Assembly: GCF_004101245.1 (NCBI RefSeq)
Contig: NZ_SCIN01000002.1
Span: forward strand, 372,001-436,000
DNA from: Sphingomonas sp. UV9
GTDB lineage: Bacteria > Pseudomonadota > Alphaproteobacteria > Sphingomonadales > Sphingomonadaceae
DNA: 64,000 nucleotides
Direction of reading: 5' to 3'
Part shown: one piece after another, positions 56,845 to 64,000 of the stretch
Layout of the letters: every line of letters begins with the position of its first letter
Position numbering within the stretch: the first letter of the stretch is position 1
Made by a program: the position numbers and the translations under genes
The notes under the pieces: model-generated
The model's input: only the letters and a program-made list of their open reading frames with translations
Databases searched by the model: none
What the model was told of the DNA's origin: nothing

Positions 56845-57215
56845 GCGACGGCCCTTACTGCGGAGAGACCCGCGAATACTGCGACGATCGAGCCGATCAC
56901 CGACATTAAAATATAGCCGAACGCGACGCCGATCGCGCCGCGTTCGATTAATGTAACGACATCGAGCGAGAAGCTCGAAAACGTCGTGAAGCCACCCAAT
57001 ACGCCGACCGCGAGCAGCAGGCGCCACGCCTCCGACGCGCTGTTGCGTGCGAGCACGCCGATCAGCACGCCCATCGCCAGCCCGCCGACGAGGTTCACCG
57101 CCAGCGTCCCGAAGGGATAGTCCGGCCCGAGCAGCGCGGTCATCGCGCGTGCCGCCAGATAGCGCGCGCCGGAACCGACCGCACCACCGACCATGACGTA
57201 GAGAAGGGGAAGCAT
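56841..57215 (-). CDS. crcB: Fluoride exporter CrcB/Fluc
   Basis: 124 residues, four hydrophobic helices. GGFTTFSSFSLDV is the fluoride-pore segment and GGAVGSGARYLA the N-terminal family motif; the NLVGG asparagine is present. A dimer exports F-. ATG 57215 is the start. I looked for the fluoride riboswitch upstream and could not recognise it in the 271-base spacer, so regulation is unclear. The gene is coupled to the pseudouridine synthase gene. Confidence 0.93.
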   Translation of the reverse strand: MLPLLYVMVGGAVGSGARYLAARAMTALLGPDYPFGTLAVNLVGGLAMGVLIGVLARNSASEAWRLLLAVGVLGGFTTFSSFSLDVVTLIERGAIGVAFGYILMSVIGSIVAVFAGLSAVRAVA

Positions 57216-57356
57216 CCCCGCGCCCTAGCGTGAATCGCACGAAACGGAAAGGTGGGGTTGGAGGAGGCGTCCGCCTGCGCTCCCACGCACAAGAAACGGG
57301 CGCATCTACCCACAAGGAGGGGCTTCCATCTCCAACTACGCCACCCCCTCCTACGC

Positions 57357-57459
57357 CTCCCCGGCGAAGGCCGGGGCCCCGTCGGGAGGGTCAGGGTAAC
57401 AAAGCGCTGCCCTCAATCAGCGACGTCGCCCAACTGGCCCCGGCCTCGCCCGGGGTGGC
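57357..57459. repeat. Palindromic intergenic repeat, family B (diverged)
   Basis: CTCCCCGGCGAAGGCCGGGG and a diverged inverted partner (GCCCCGGCCTCGCCCGGGGTGG-like) ~60 bases later in the spacer upstream of crcB. Confidence 0.7.
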
Positions 57460-57486
57460 GAGGTAGCCGGGCAACACCGCACCCCA

Positions 57487-58224
57487 TCACCGCCCAGCGT
57501 TGGAAACCATATCCACATCGCTCCCGCCACCAGCCCGCGCGGTCACATACACAACATAAGCGTCATTCCCGCGCACCCCGCCCAGCACATGCTGTCGCCC
57601 GTCCGTGCTATGCCCGGCCGAATACCCCGCCGCGCGCGCCCTCGTATAATAATAGTCGAGCATCTTCTGCATCGGTGCAGCGCTCGCAAAGCTCACGACC
57701 CGCAGTCGACATCCGTCCTTGTCCGCGCCCGCAGCTTCGGTCAGTCGCGCGCCCGGATACAGCGGCAGGTCGGCGGGCAACCGGTTCGCCCACCCTGCCG
57801 AATAGCCGATCTTCTGCGCACAGGTCCCAGCATCCGGCGCCTTCTGCCGCTCCGCCAGCGCGCCCAGCGTCAGCGCGCCGTTCGCGGTCTTGCACTCCGG
57901 GCATTCGTTCGACGGAGCAGGCGCGCGCTGCAATGTCTTGGGATCGACCGGATCGGCCTTCAGCGGACTTTCGGGCGGCACCGCGCCGCTCTCCGGTCGC
58001 GTCGGTGGCCGTACGGCATCGGTGTTGGACGATTGCGCCAGTCGTGGGTCGACCATGATCTGCCCACCCAGTGCCGAGGTCAGCGCCGGATCGCGCACCG
58101 CGCCGTTGGTCAGCTCGGCATCGAGACTGTTGAGATCCTGCTGGTCGCTCGAGGACTGGTTGCAGGCGGCGAGCGCGAGCGGCAGGAACAGGGCGGAGCG
58201 CAGGGAAAAAGTCATCACCCGCAT
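57487..58224 (-). CDS. Lipoprotein of unknown function
   Basis: 245 residues. A short signal with lipobox LALAAC lipidates Cys21 (MRVMTFSLRSALFLPLALAAC). The mature part is Pro/Ser-rich to ~100, with a CPECK pair, then a globular domain (CAQKIGYSAGWANRLPADLPLYPGARL and DGCRLRVVSFASAAPMQKMLDYYYTRARAAGY). I do not recognise it by name, though the Leu-Tyr-Pro-Gly-Ala block resembles some conserved sphingomonad lipoproteins. The start is not certain (58215 is the other option). Divergent from the small membrane protein. Confidence 0.7.
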   Translation of the reverse strand: MRVMTFSLRSALFLPLALAACNQSSSDQQDLNSLDAELTNGAVRDPALTSALGGQIMVDPRLAQSSNTDAVRPPTRPESGAVPPESPLKADPVDPKTLQRAPAPSNECPECKTANGALTLGALAERQKAPDAGTCAQKIGYSAGWANRLPADLPLYPGARLTEAAGADKDGCRLRVVSFASAAPMQKMLDYYYTRARAAGYSAGHSTDGRQHVLGGVRGNDAYVVYVTARAGGGSDVDMVSNAGR

Positions 58225-58332
58225 CCTATGCGCGAACGACGGTGAAGAAAGCGTTTTTCCGCGCTGGCCCGGCGTAAGTCCCAAACAACGACCGATCTTG
58301 CCCGAACCGGTCCGACTCGCCATGTTCTGCTC

Positions 58333-58554
58333 ATGCTGAACATCGTCTCGATTCTCATCGGCCTCGTCACCCTCGTGCTCGGCCTTGTCGCGTTCATTCC
58401 GCTGCTTGGATGGATGAACTGGCTCGTGATCCCGATCGGGATCGTCGGCGCCGCAGTCGGCGCACTCTCGTCGAGCAGCGGTGGGCGCAACCTCAACATC
58501 GTGCTTATCATCATCTTCGCGCTTCGCCTGAGCCTCGGCGGCGGCATCTTCTGA
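58333..58554 (+). CDS. Small two-helix membrane protein
   Basis: 73 residues: helix 1 ~4-24 (IVSILIGLVTLVLGLVAFIPL), helix 2 ~30-47 (LVIPIGIVGAAVGAL), an SSSSGGRNLN loop and a third hydrophobic stretch (IVLIIIFALRLSLGG). No ribosome binding site stronger than a few purines is evident. Conserved proteins of this size are common in sphingomonads. Followed by a bidirectional hairpin. Confidence 0.7.
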   Translation: MLNIVSILIGLVTLVLGLVAFIPLLGWMNWLVIPIGIVGAAVGALSSSSGGRNLNIVLIIIFALRLSLGGGIF

Positions 58555-58555
58555 C

Positions 58556-58587
58556 GTTAAAAGGGCCCGGCGTTTCCACCGGGCCCT
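58556..58587 (-). terminator. Rho-independent terminator (bidirectional hairpin)
   Basis: AGGGCCCGG / CCGGGCCCT stem at 58562-58570 and 58579-58587. On the minus strand it is followed by TTTTAA, so it best serves the glycine-zipper gene whose stop is 23 bases upstream of it. Confidence 0.8.
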
Positions 58588-58609
58588 CGCAATTGTCCTC
58601 GGGAAAGTA

Positions 58610-59209
58610 TTAACGGCAGCGCACGCTGCCCCGGTCGATCGACGATCCCAGCACTGCGCCACCGCCCGCACCGATCAAGGTGCCGAGCAACCGCGATCCG
58701 CCGCTCGAGATGATGTTGCCGAGCGCCCCGCCGGCCAGACCGCCGACGATCAGGCCCGTCGTCCCGTCGTTGCGACGGCAGTAATAGCGCCCGTTTCCGC
58801 CACGATAGATGCGGTCGTTCCGACCCAGGCGTCGCTCCTGGTAATAGCGCCCGTCGCGGTAATAGCGGTCGGCAAGATAGCCGCGCTGGCCCCGCTCGAA
58901 GCGGTTATAGTCGTAGCCGCGATATTGCTGCCAGTTGCGCCCGTCATTGCGACGGTCCTGGCGGATGTCACGAACGTCGCCGCGGCGGTCCTGCCGTGCG
59001 TCACGCACGTCTTCACGATATTCGCGGCGTGCATCACGCACGTCACCACGCGAATCCGCGTTGCGGACGTCGCGGCGATAGTCGCGCTGCGCATCGCGGA
59101 CTTCGTTGTTATATTCGCGGTTTGCGCCCCGGACCGTCGACTGGGCGGTCGCGGGGATCGCGCCGAAGGCGGTAGCGGCAAGGGCTGCCGACAGTATGGC
59201 GATACGCAT
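58610..59209 (-). CDS. Secreted glycine-zipper protein with charged repeats (paralog 2)
   Basis: 199 residues. Signal peptide (MRIAILSAALAATAFGAIPATAQ). Residues ~28-90 are approximate repeats of the unit RDVRDAR(R/Q), strongly alternating Arg and Asp. A Tyr/Arg-rich middle follows (NRFERGQRGYLADRYYRDG), then NDRIYRGGNGRYYCRRNDGTTG, two glycine zippers and SIDRGSVRCR at the end. The C-terminal half is clearly homologous to 22220-22672. GGGAG precedes the ATG. Upstream lies the motif at 59252-59289. Confidence 0.85.
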   Translation of the reverse strand: MRIAILSAALAATAFGAIPATAQSTVRGANREYNNEVRDAQRDYRRDVRNADSRGDVRDARREYREDVRDARQDRRGDVRDIRQDRRNDGRNWQQYRGYDYNRFERGQRGYLADRYYRDGRYYQERRLGRNDRIYRGGNGRYYCRRNDGTTGLIVGGLAGGALGNIISSGGSRLLGTLIGAGGGAVLGSSIDRGSVRCR

Positions 59210-59251
59210 GATCTCTCTCCCGTTAGTGTGCGTATAGAACAGCCGGCTGAT

Positions 59252-59289
59252 GCGGGGGTTGCGTGAACCGCAAACTACATCGCATTCAG
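59252..59289 (-). promoter_or_regulatory. Conserved upstream motif, copy 1
   Basis: On the minus strand GTAGTTTGCGGTTCACGCAA then CCCCCGC. It agrees with the copy at 60197-60233 at 22 of 27 positions, and both are ~45-55 bases upstream of glycine-zipper genes. Candidate operator or promoter element; unproven. Confidence 0.5.
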
Positions 59290-59320
59290 CCGGCCGACAG
59301 GTTCTTGAGAGCAGGCGCTT

Positions 59321-59749
59321 TTACGCGGCGAGGGTGTGCTCCAGCGTGATCTCGGCGTTCATCAGCTTGGAGATCGGGCAGTTGACCTTGGCATCTGCGG
59401 CGATCGCCTCGAACTCGTCCTTGGAGATACCCTCGACCTTGGCGCTCAGCGTCAGCGCTGACTTGGTCACCTTGAAGCCGTCGCCGTCCTTGTCGAGCGT
59501 CACCTTCGCGGTCGTCTCGAGCGTGCCCGCCTCATAACCCTTGCCGGCCAGTGCAAAGCTCAGCGCCATCGTGAAGCACGACGCATGTGCCGCGGCGATC
59601 AGTTCCTCGGGGTTGGTGCCCGGCTCGTTCTCGAACCGCGTGTTGAAACCGTAGGGGCTGTCGGACAGCACGCCCGACTGCGTCGAAACATGGCCCTTGC
59701 CGGTCTTGCCGAGGCCTTCGTATTTTGCCGAACCGCTGCGTGTGGTCAT
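59321..59749 (-). CDS. osmC: OsmC/OhrR-type peroxide reductase, OsmC subfamily
   Basis: 142 residues. The two redox-active cysteines are C58 in [13 protein letters not shown] and C124 in [11 protein letters not shown], the distinctive OsmC/Ohr pair. [22 protein letters not shown] is the conserved OsmC start. It reduces organic hydroperoxides with dithiols and is envelope- or osmotic-stress induced in other bacteria. ATG 59749 has AAAGGA seven bases upstream. It lies between two glycine-zipper genes, all leftward. Confidence 0.93.
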   Translation of the reverse strand: MTTRSGSAKYEGLGKTGKGHVSTQSGVLSDSPYGFNTRFENEPGTNPEELIAAAHASCFTMALSFALAGKGYEAGTLETTAKVTLDKDGDGFKVTKSALTLSAKVEGISKDEFEAIAADAKVNCPISKLMNAEITLEHTLAA

Positions 59750-59770
59750 GATGGATCCTTTCGGGACATG

Positions 59771-59803
59771 AAAAAAGGCGCCGTGGTTTCCCACGACGCC
59801 TGT
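59771..59803 (-). terminator. Rho-independent terminator
   Basis: On the minus strand AGGCGTCGTGGG-AAA-CCACGGCGCCT followed by six T. It ends the glycine-zipper transcript from 60146, before osmC. Confidence 0.85.
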
Positions 59804-59840
59804 CTTCAACGCACCACCGGCAAAATGGCGGCGCGGTTTT

Positions 59841-60146
59841 TTAGCGGCAACGACGATTGTTGTTGCTCGTGCCCTTGTCGATCGCGCGACCGGCGAGACC
59901 GCCGAGCACTGCACCGCCGAGCGTGCCGACCGTACGGTCGCCGCGGGTGTCAACCGTGCGGCCGAGCAGGGCGCCGCCGACGCCACCGATGATCGTACCG
60001 GTCGTGCCGTTGTTCTTCTTGCAGTAGACGCGGCCGTCGCGACCACGCCATTCACGACGATCGCGGGCGTCAGCGGCCGAAACCGGGATCAGGACGGTCG
60101 GCAGGACCATGGCGCTGCAGCCGAGAGCGAGAATGAGTTTACGCAT
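59841..60146 (-). CDS. Secreted glycine-zipper protein, short form (paralog 3)
   Basis: 101 residues. Signal peptide to ~residue 25, then DRREWRGRDGRVYCKKNNGTTG, two glycine zippers (GTIIGGVGGALLG and VGTLGGAVLGGLAGRAID) and the tail NNNRRCR. It has no Arg/Asp repeat. Shared with the other two paralogs: G-x-DG-R-x-YC(K/R), NGTTG-like, twin zippers and a terminal CR. AGGGAG precedes the ATG. Its upstream motif is at 60197-60233. Confidence 0.85.
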   Translation of the reverse strand: MRKLILALGCSAMVLPTVLIPVSAADARDRREWRGRDGRVYCKKNNGTTGTIIGGVGGALLGRTVDTRGDRTVGTLGGAVLGGLAGRAIDKGTSNNNRRCR

Positions 60147-60196
60147 GAAATATACTCCCTAGTGATTTGATCTGATACCGTAACGAGGGGACCATA

Positions 60197-60233
60197 GCGC
60201 GGGTTGCATGAACCAAAAACAACGTCGCGTTCA
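60197..60233 (-). promoter_or_regulatory. Conserved upstream motif, copy 2
   Basis: On the minus strand GTTGTTTTTGGTTCATGCAA then CCCGCGC. Matches copy 1 except at five of 27 positions. The rest of the spacer (60147-60367) shows no other feature. Confidence 0.5.
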
Positions 60234-60367
60234 TCGACGCGTTTGGTTCCGCGGCGATCGGGTGGTGCAGCGCGTACATGCCCCGGATCGGCCCCTGACG
60301 AACGGCATGATCGGCTTTATGAAAAAGCCGGGTTACCGATCCGCGATGTTTCGCTAAGTCGGCGGGG

Positions 60368-61009
60368 ATGCTTCCGCACACGCTGATCCCGCCCGTTATC
60401 CTTCCCGCGACCGGGCCATGGTTTGATATCGCGGGGCTCGCGGTGTTCGCCGCCTCGGGCGCTTTGGCTGCCGCGAAACGCGACCAGACATTCGTGACGG
60501 TCGTCTTCTTCGCGCTGATCACCGGGGTCGGTGGCGGGACGGTGCGCGATCTGTTGATCGGTGCGCCGGTGTTCTGGATCCGCGACGCGCGCGCCGCCAG
60601 CGTATGCCTGGTGATGGCATTGCTGATTTGGACGACGCCGGGCCGCTTGTGGCGCGAGGAGGCGCTCGGCTGGTTCGACGCGGTCGGCCTGGCGGCTTAC
60701 GCGGTCTATGGCGCGGCGAAAGCACTCGGCTACGGCGTGCCGCCGGTCCCCGCCGCGCTGATGGGCGTGATGACCGCGTGCGTGGGCGGCATCATCCGCG
60801 ACGTGCTGGCGGGCGAACCCTCGATCCTGATGCGGCCGGAACTGTACGTCACGGCGGCGGCCCTGGCGGCGGCGAGTTACGTCGGCCTGGTCCTGCTCGG
60901 GGTCCCCAACGCCTGGTCCGCCGTGATCGCCGCCAGCGCCGGCTTCACGCTCCGCGCCGCCGCGATCCGCTACCACCTCGCGCTGCCTTCCTATGGCGGC
61001 CGCCGCTAA
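60368..61009 (+). CDS. TRIC-type (UPF0126) cation channel/membrane protein
   Basis: 213 residues with seven hydrophobic helices. ITGVGGGTVRDLLIG and VGGIIRDVLAGEPSIL are the twin conserved GGG-x2-RD motifs of the UPF0126/TRIC family, monovalent cation channels in other organisms. ATG 60368 follows GGCGGGG. The protein ends GGRR. It is followed by repeats and by the GNAT pseudogene reading leftward. Confidence 0.9.
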   Translation: MLPHTLIPPVILPATGPWFDIAGLAVFAASGALAAAKRDQTFVTVVFFALITGVGGGTVRDLLIGAPVFWIRDARAASVCLVMALLIWTTPGRLWREEALGWFDAVGLAAYAVYGAAKALGYGVPPVPAALMGVMTACVGGIIRDVLAGEPSILMRPELYVTAAALAAASYVGLVLLGVPNAWSAVIAASAGFTLRAAAIRYHLALPSYGGRR

Positions 61010-61032
61010 CCCCCGCATTCCCCAAAAGCATG

Positions 61033-61083
61033 TGTCCCCGCGAAGGCGGGGGACCCAGACGGGGCTCCCGCCCTAGCGGGAGA
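61033..61083. repeat. Palindromic intergenic repeat, family A-like
   Basis: TGTCCCCGCGAAGGCGGGGG and CTCCCGCCCTAGCGGGAGA form an imperfect inverted pair in the spacer between the TRIC gene and the acetyltransferase (61010-61192). Confidence 0.65.
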
Positions 61084-61192
61084 GCAAGGGGGAGGGCGCC
61101 GCACGCCACATCCACTCCCAACTCAAAACCATCCGGGCCGTCGCCGGGGTGGCGTTCCCGTGCAGCAGTGCACGGCCAGTCAGAAGAGCCAA

Positions 61193-61791
61193 CTACCCCC
61201 GCACGACACCCACATCGGCGAACCGCTTCAGCTCGATCGGGGGCACGGCCGCGTCCAGCAGCTCGCACTGCCAGTGCCCGACATCGATCCACTGGCCGTT
61301 CTTGTACCCCACCTCGCGGTACACCCCCGCGCGGCGAAACCCGACCGCCTCGTGCAGCTTGATCGACTGGTCGTTCGGCAATGCGATCACGCCGATCGCC
61401 TGCGTGAAACCCTGCGCGCGCAGCGTATCGATCAGTGCCTCGTACAATAGCCGCCCCGCCCCGCGCCCTGCCGCTGCGCCGCGTCCGCGACATAGACGGT
61501 GGTCTCGCACACGAACCGGTACGCCTCGCGCTCGCGAAACCGGGTGGCATAGGCAAACGCCAATATGCCGCCTGCATCCCCGATCGTCGCGACCAGCCAT
61601 GGATACAGCCCATCGGATGCGGCCATCCGCGTCCGCATCTGCCGTGCATCCGGCGCGACGGTCTCGAACGAAACCGTTCCGACCAGCACATGCGGTGCAT
61701 AGATCGCGGCGATTGACGCGGCATCCTCGGGGACTGCGGCGCGAATCACGATCCCGCCGACATTGCCCGATGGCGCCCCCGATACTGGCAT
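61193..61791 (-). pseudogene. GNAT N-acetyltransferase, frameshifted by a 5-base duplication
   Basis: Two overlapping frames together make one phosphinothricin/MnaT-like GNAT protein. The first (from ATG 61791) reads IRAAVPEDAASIAAIYAPHV through YVADAAQRQGAGR; the second reads GRLLYEALIDTLRAQGFTQA to the stop at 61193. The break is at ~61452-61463, where GGGGC (minus strand) is present twice in tandem; removing one copy restores the QRQGAGRLLYEAL motif A of the acetyl-CoA loop. The ATG lies two bases from the sppA stop, so it was co-transcribed with sppA. As written it makes a truncated protein; a sequencing error in a G/C run is possible. Confidence 0.8.
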
Positions 61792-61793
61792 GA

Positions 61794-63749
61794 TCAGAAC
61801 CCGATCCGTGCCAGCAGCAGGTCGAGCAGCTTGGCGTCGCCGATGTCGGTCGTCGTCGGCCCCATCCCGCCGCACTCCAGGCAGCGCGCCTGGATCGAGC
61901 CCGACGTCGCCAGCCGCTTCATGTCGCCGACCGCGCGCGCGAGCATCTGGCGACGGTCCGCGGCGACATGCGCGAAGGCATCGCCGCCGCCTGCGTCATC
62001 CGAATCGTCGCTGCCGAAATCCTGCACCAGTGTTGCGAGGAAGCCCGGCTTCTTCTCGAGATATTCGGCGTGCACCTTGGCGGGATCGAGCTTGGCGCGC
62101 TTGGCGGCTTCGTCGATCGCGTCCTGCAACGTGCCGAAGCGGTCGACCAGGCCGATCTGGCGCGCGGTGCCGCCGTCCCAGACGCGGCCCTGGCCGATCT
62201 CGTCCACCCGCGCCGGCGTCATCTTGCGCGATGCCGCCACGCGCGCGATGAACTGGCGATAGCCGTTCTCGATGCCCGCCTGCGCGATCGAGTCGAACAT
62301 CGGCGTGGTGCCGCCGACGATATCGGGCTGGCCCGACAGCGGCGTGGTCTTCACCCCGTCGCTGGTCACGCCGACCTTGGCGAGCGCGTTCTCGAAGGTC
62401 GGGATGACGCCGAAGATACCGATCGAGCCGGTGATCGTGCCGGGCTCGGCGAAGATCACGTCGGCGGGCGTCGACACCCAATAGCCGCCGCTCGCGGCCA
62501 GGCCGCCCATCGACACGACGATCGGCAGCTTCTGGCGCTTGGCCTCCAGGATCGCGAGCCGGATCTGCTCCGAGGCGAGCACCGAGCCGCCCGGCGAGTC
62601 GACGCGCACGACAAGCGCCTTCAGTGTCTTCTTGGCGAGCCCATCGAGCACCGCCTTCTCGATCGTGTTGCCCGCGGCCTTGCCGGGGCCGCTGTCGCCG
62701 TCGATGATCTCGCCGGCGATCGTCAGCACGCCGATCGCGTCGCCCGCGGTCGGCAGCGGGTTAACCTTCACCCACGCGTCGTATTTGATCGTGGTGAAAT
62801 TGCCCGCGGGCTTCTTTTCGTCGCTGCCGGCGTATTCCGCCACGCGGCGGCCGAACGCGGTCCGGTCGCCGAGCTTGTCGACGATCCCTGCGCGCAGGTT
62901 CGCCTCGGCGATGTTGCCGTTCGCCGCGATGATGACCTTGTCGGGCGCGCTCATGAACTGCGCGATCTGCGCCTTGGGCCGCGCCTTGGCGATCGCCTCG
63001 CGCCACTGCGAGAACAATGTCCCGTACAGCGCCGTGCTCGCCGCCTTGGCGTCCTCGCTCTGGTCGGCGCGCGTGTACGGCTCGACGAACGACTTGTAGC
63101 GACCGACCCGGTAGACGTGCGCGTTGACGCCGAGCTTGTCGATCAGGCCCTTGTAATAGAGCTGGTTGCCGCCCGGTCCCATGAAGATCGTGCCGCCCAG
63201 CGGGTTGACCCAGATCTCGCTCGCACTGGCCGCGAGGCGGTAGCCGCCGTCGGTATAGGCGGTGGCATAGGCCAGCACCGGCTTGCCGCCCGCGCGTACT
63301 CGGGCCAGCGCGTCGCCGACTTCGCCCAGGGCCGCGGGATAGGCGCCGCCGAACCGGTCGAGATCGAGCACGACGACCTTGACCCGCGCATCGGTTCTGG
63401 CGGCGTCGATCGCGCGGATCACGTCGCGCAGGCGGAACTGGCGCGCCGCCGGCTGCCCCGACAGAGCGGCGAACGCGGCCTGCTCCTCGGGCTGCTCGAC
63501 GATCGAGCCATTGAGGTCGAGCACCAGCGCGCCGTCCTTGATCGCCGTCGTGCTCTGCCGCGCGTTGAGCGCCGCGAAGATGAGGCCGAAGAACAACAGC
63601 ATCGCGATCAGGACGAGCGCGTCCTTGATCGCGACAAGCAGTTTCCACACGCCGCGCACCAACCGCCATTTCCGCCGCGGCGGGCGGGCGGGATCGGTGT
63701 AGGACGGGGCCGGGGAGGAGGCGTAGGACGGCGCTGCGGAGTCGGTCAT
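61794..63749 (-). CDS. sppA: Signal peptide peptidase SppA, 67K type
   Basis: 651 residues. An N-terminal Pro/Ser-rich stretch (~1-28) precedes one transmembrane helix (~43-62). Catalytic Lys219 (RVGRYKSFVEPYTR) and Ser420 (GGLAASGGYW) align with E. coli K209 and S409, so both active-site halves of the tandem domains are intact. It degrades cleaved signal peptides at the periplasmic face. The C-terminus is extended with a CLECGGMGPTTTD segment holding a CxxC, not expected in E. coli. ATG 63749; next to the frameshifted acetyltransferase. Confidence 0.95.
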   Translation of the reverse strand: MTDSAAPSYASSPAPSYTDPARPPRRKWRLVRGVWKLLVAIKDALVLIAMLLFFGLIFAALNARQSTTAIKDGALVLDLNGSIVEQPEEQAAFAALSGQPAARQFRLRDVIRAIDAARTDARVKVVVLDLDRFGGAYPAALGEVGDALARVRAGGKPVLAYATAYTDGGYRLAASASEIWVNPLGGTIFMGPGGNQLYYKGLIDKLGVNAHVYRVGRYKSFVEPYTRADQSEDAKAASTALYGTLFSQWREAIAKARPKAQIAQFMSAPDKVIIAANGNIAEANLRAGIVDKLGDRTAFGRRVAEYAGSDEKKPAGNFTTIKYDAWVKVNPLPTAGDAIGVLTIAGEIIDGDSGPGKAAGNTIEKAVLDGLAKKTLKALVVRVDSPGGSVLASEQIRLAILEAKRQKLPIVVSMGGLAASGGYWVSTPADVIFAEPGTITGSIGIFGVIPTFENALAKVGVTSDGVKTTPLSGQPDIVGGTTPMFDSIAQAGIENGYRQFIARVAASRKMTPARVDEIGQGRVWDGGTARQIGLVDRFGTLQDAIDEAAKRAKLDPAKVHAEYLEKKPGFLATLVQDFGSDDSDDAGGGDAFAHVAADRRQMLARAVGDMKRLATSGSIQARCLECGGMGPTTTDIGDAKLLDLLLARIGF

Positions 63750-63850
63750 GGACGCAGCGCTAACGCATGCACGGGTCGAGGTAAATGGCCTGTGTTACGG
63801 CGCCAACACAGGGCGCTTTGAGAGGCAGCGACGATGGTCCAGTCGCAACC

Positions 63851-63951
63851 CAATCCCCCTTCCGCCTGCGGGAGGGGTTAGGGGAGGGGCGTGCCGCAGA
63901 CGAGCCGTCCCGAAACCCCTCCCCCGACCCCACCCGCAAGCGGAAGGGGAG
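63851..63951. repeat. Palindromic intergenic repeat, family F-like
   Basis: CAATCCCCCTTCCGCCTGCG at the left and CACCCGCAAGCGGAAGGGGA at the right form an inverted pair around ~60 bases, downstream of the window's last gene start. The segment 63750-64000 contains this element and the next; no gene start was found. Confidence 0.75.
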
Positions 63952-63978
63952 CAGAAAGGACAGTCCAGAATGCCCCGC

Positions 63979-64000
63979 GTTCTCCTGCGAACGCAGGAGC
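63979..64000. repeat. Palindromic intergenic repeat, family D, left part only
   Basis: TTCTCCTGCGAACGCAGGAG, identical to the left arm at 26554, runs off the window. Confidence 0.75.

Noticed and set aside
57216..57486. Fluoride riboswitch upstream of crcB
   Set aside because: The conserved pseudoknot pattern could not be recognised; the spacer is mostly a family B repeat.
59252..60233. EcfG general-stress promoter upstream of the glycine-zipper genes
   Set aside because: The GGAAC and CGTT boxes at the usual 16-17 base spacing were not found; only an unidentified shared motif is reported.

Overview
The window reads as a chromosomal segment of a high-GC alphaproteobacterium of the Sphingomonadaceae, most likely Sphingomonas or a close relative. 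This rests on gene content (a periplasmic trehalase inside a glycogen operon, an Mla operon with a STAS domain fused to the permease, an alphaproteobacterial SspB next to his genes, an ATP12 chaperone, glycine-zipper envelope proteins) and on the very many short palindromic intergenic repeats typical of that group. No rRNA, prophage, insertion sequence, plasmid or CRISPR signature was seen. One tRNA gene, tRNA-Tyr(GUA), is present.

Layout, left to right. 1-6.7 kb: the end of an RND efflux pump, a DUF445 membrane protein, a HAD phosphatase, an Mla-type lipid transport operon (mlaE-mlaF-mlaD-lipoprotein) and a small hydrophilic protein. 6.9-18.4 kb: a leftward glycogen operon, glgP-glgB-glgC-glgA-pgm, continuing into a periplasmic trehalase and a CitE-like lyase with start/stop overlaps. 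18.5-26.5 kb: tRNA-Tyr, a SpoU-type rRNA methyltransferase, a P450-type [2Fe-2S] ferredoxin, AlkA-like glycosylase, MntH, a glycine-zipper protein, a zinc-type CDF exporter and MutS. 26.7-35.2 kb: malic enzyme MaeB, two divergent short-chain dehydrogenases, a GPH-type sugar transporter, an M1 aminopeptidase and a secreted CHAP protein. 35.6-44.2 kb: MsrB, a CYP153-like P450, a NatAB-like ABC exporter, QueG, a three-gene envelope cluster and a PfkB kinase.

44.2-50 kb: a cationic amino-acid permease, then a leftward histidine operon hisB-hisH-hisA-hisF-(small membrane protein)-hisE followed by hinT. 50-57.2 kb: SspB, FumC, two translationally coupled miniproteins, Gmk, and a leftward group crcB-rluC and gph-(membrane protein)-ATP12. 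57.5-64 kb: a lipoprotein, a small membrane protein, two more glycine-zipper proteins around OsmC, a TRIC channel, an N-acetyltransferase broken by a 5-base tandem duplication, and the signal peptide peptidase SppA.

Most genes are housekeeping, stress or envelope functions. The least ordinary features are: three dispersed glycine-zipper paralogs, two of which share an upstream motif; a palindromic repeat whose edge supplies the ribosome binding site of glgA; a nested palindrome inside the his operon; a frameshifted GNAT gene; an orphan CYP153-like P450 with a P450-type ferredoxin 16 kb away; and at least nine palindromic repeat families in the spacers. I found no clear candidate for a wholly new multi-gene system.
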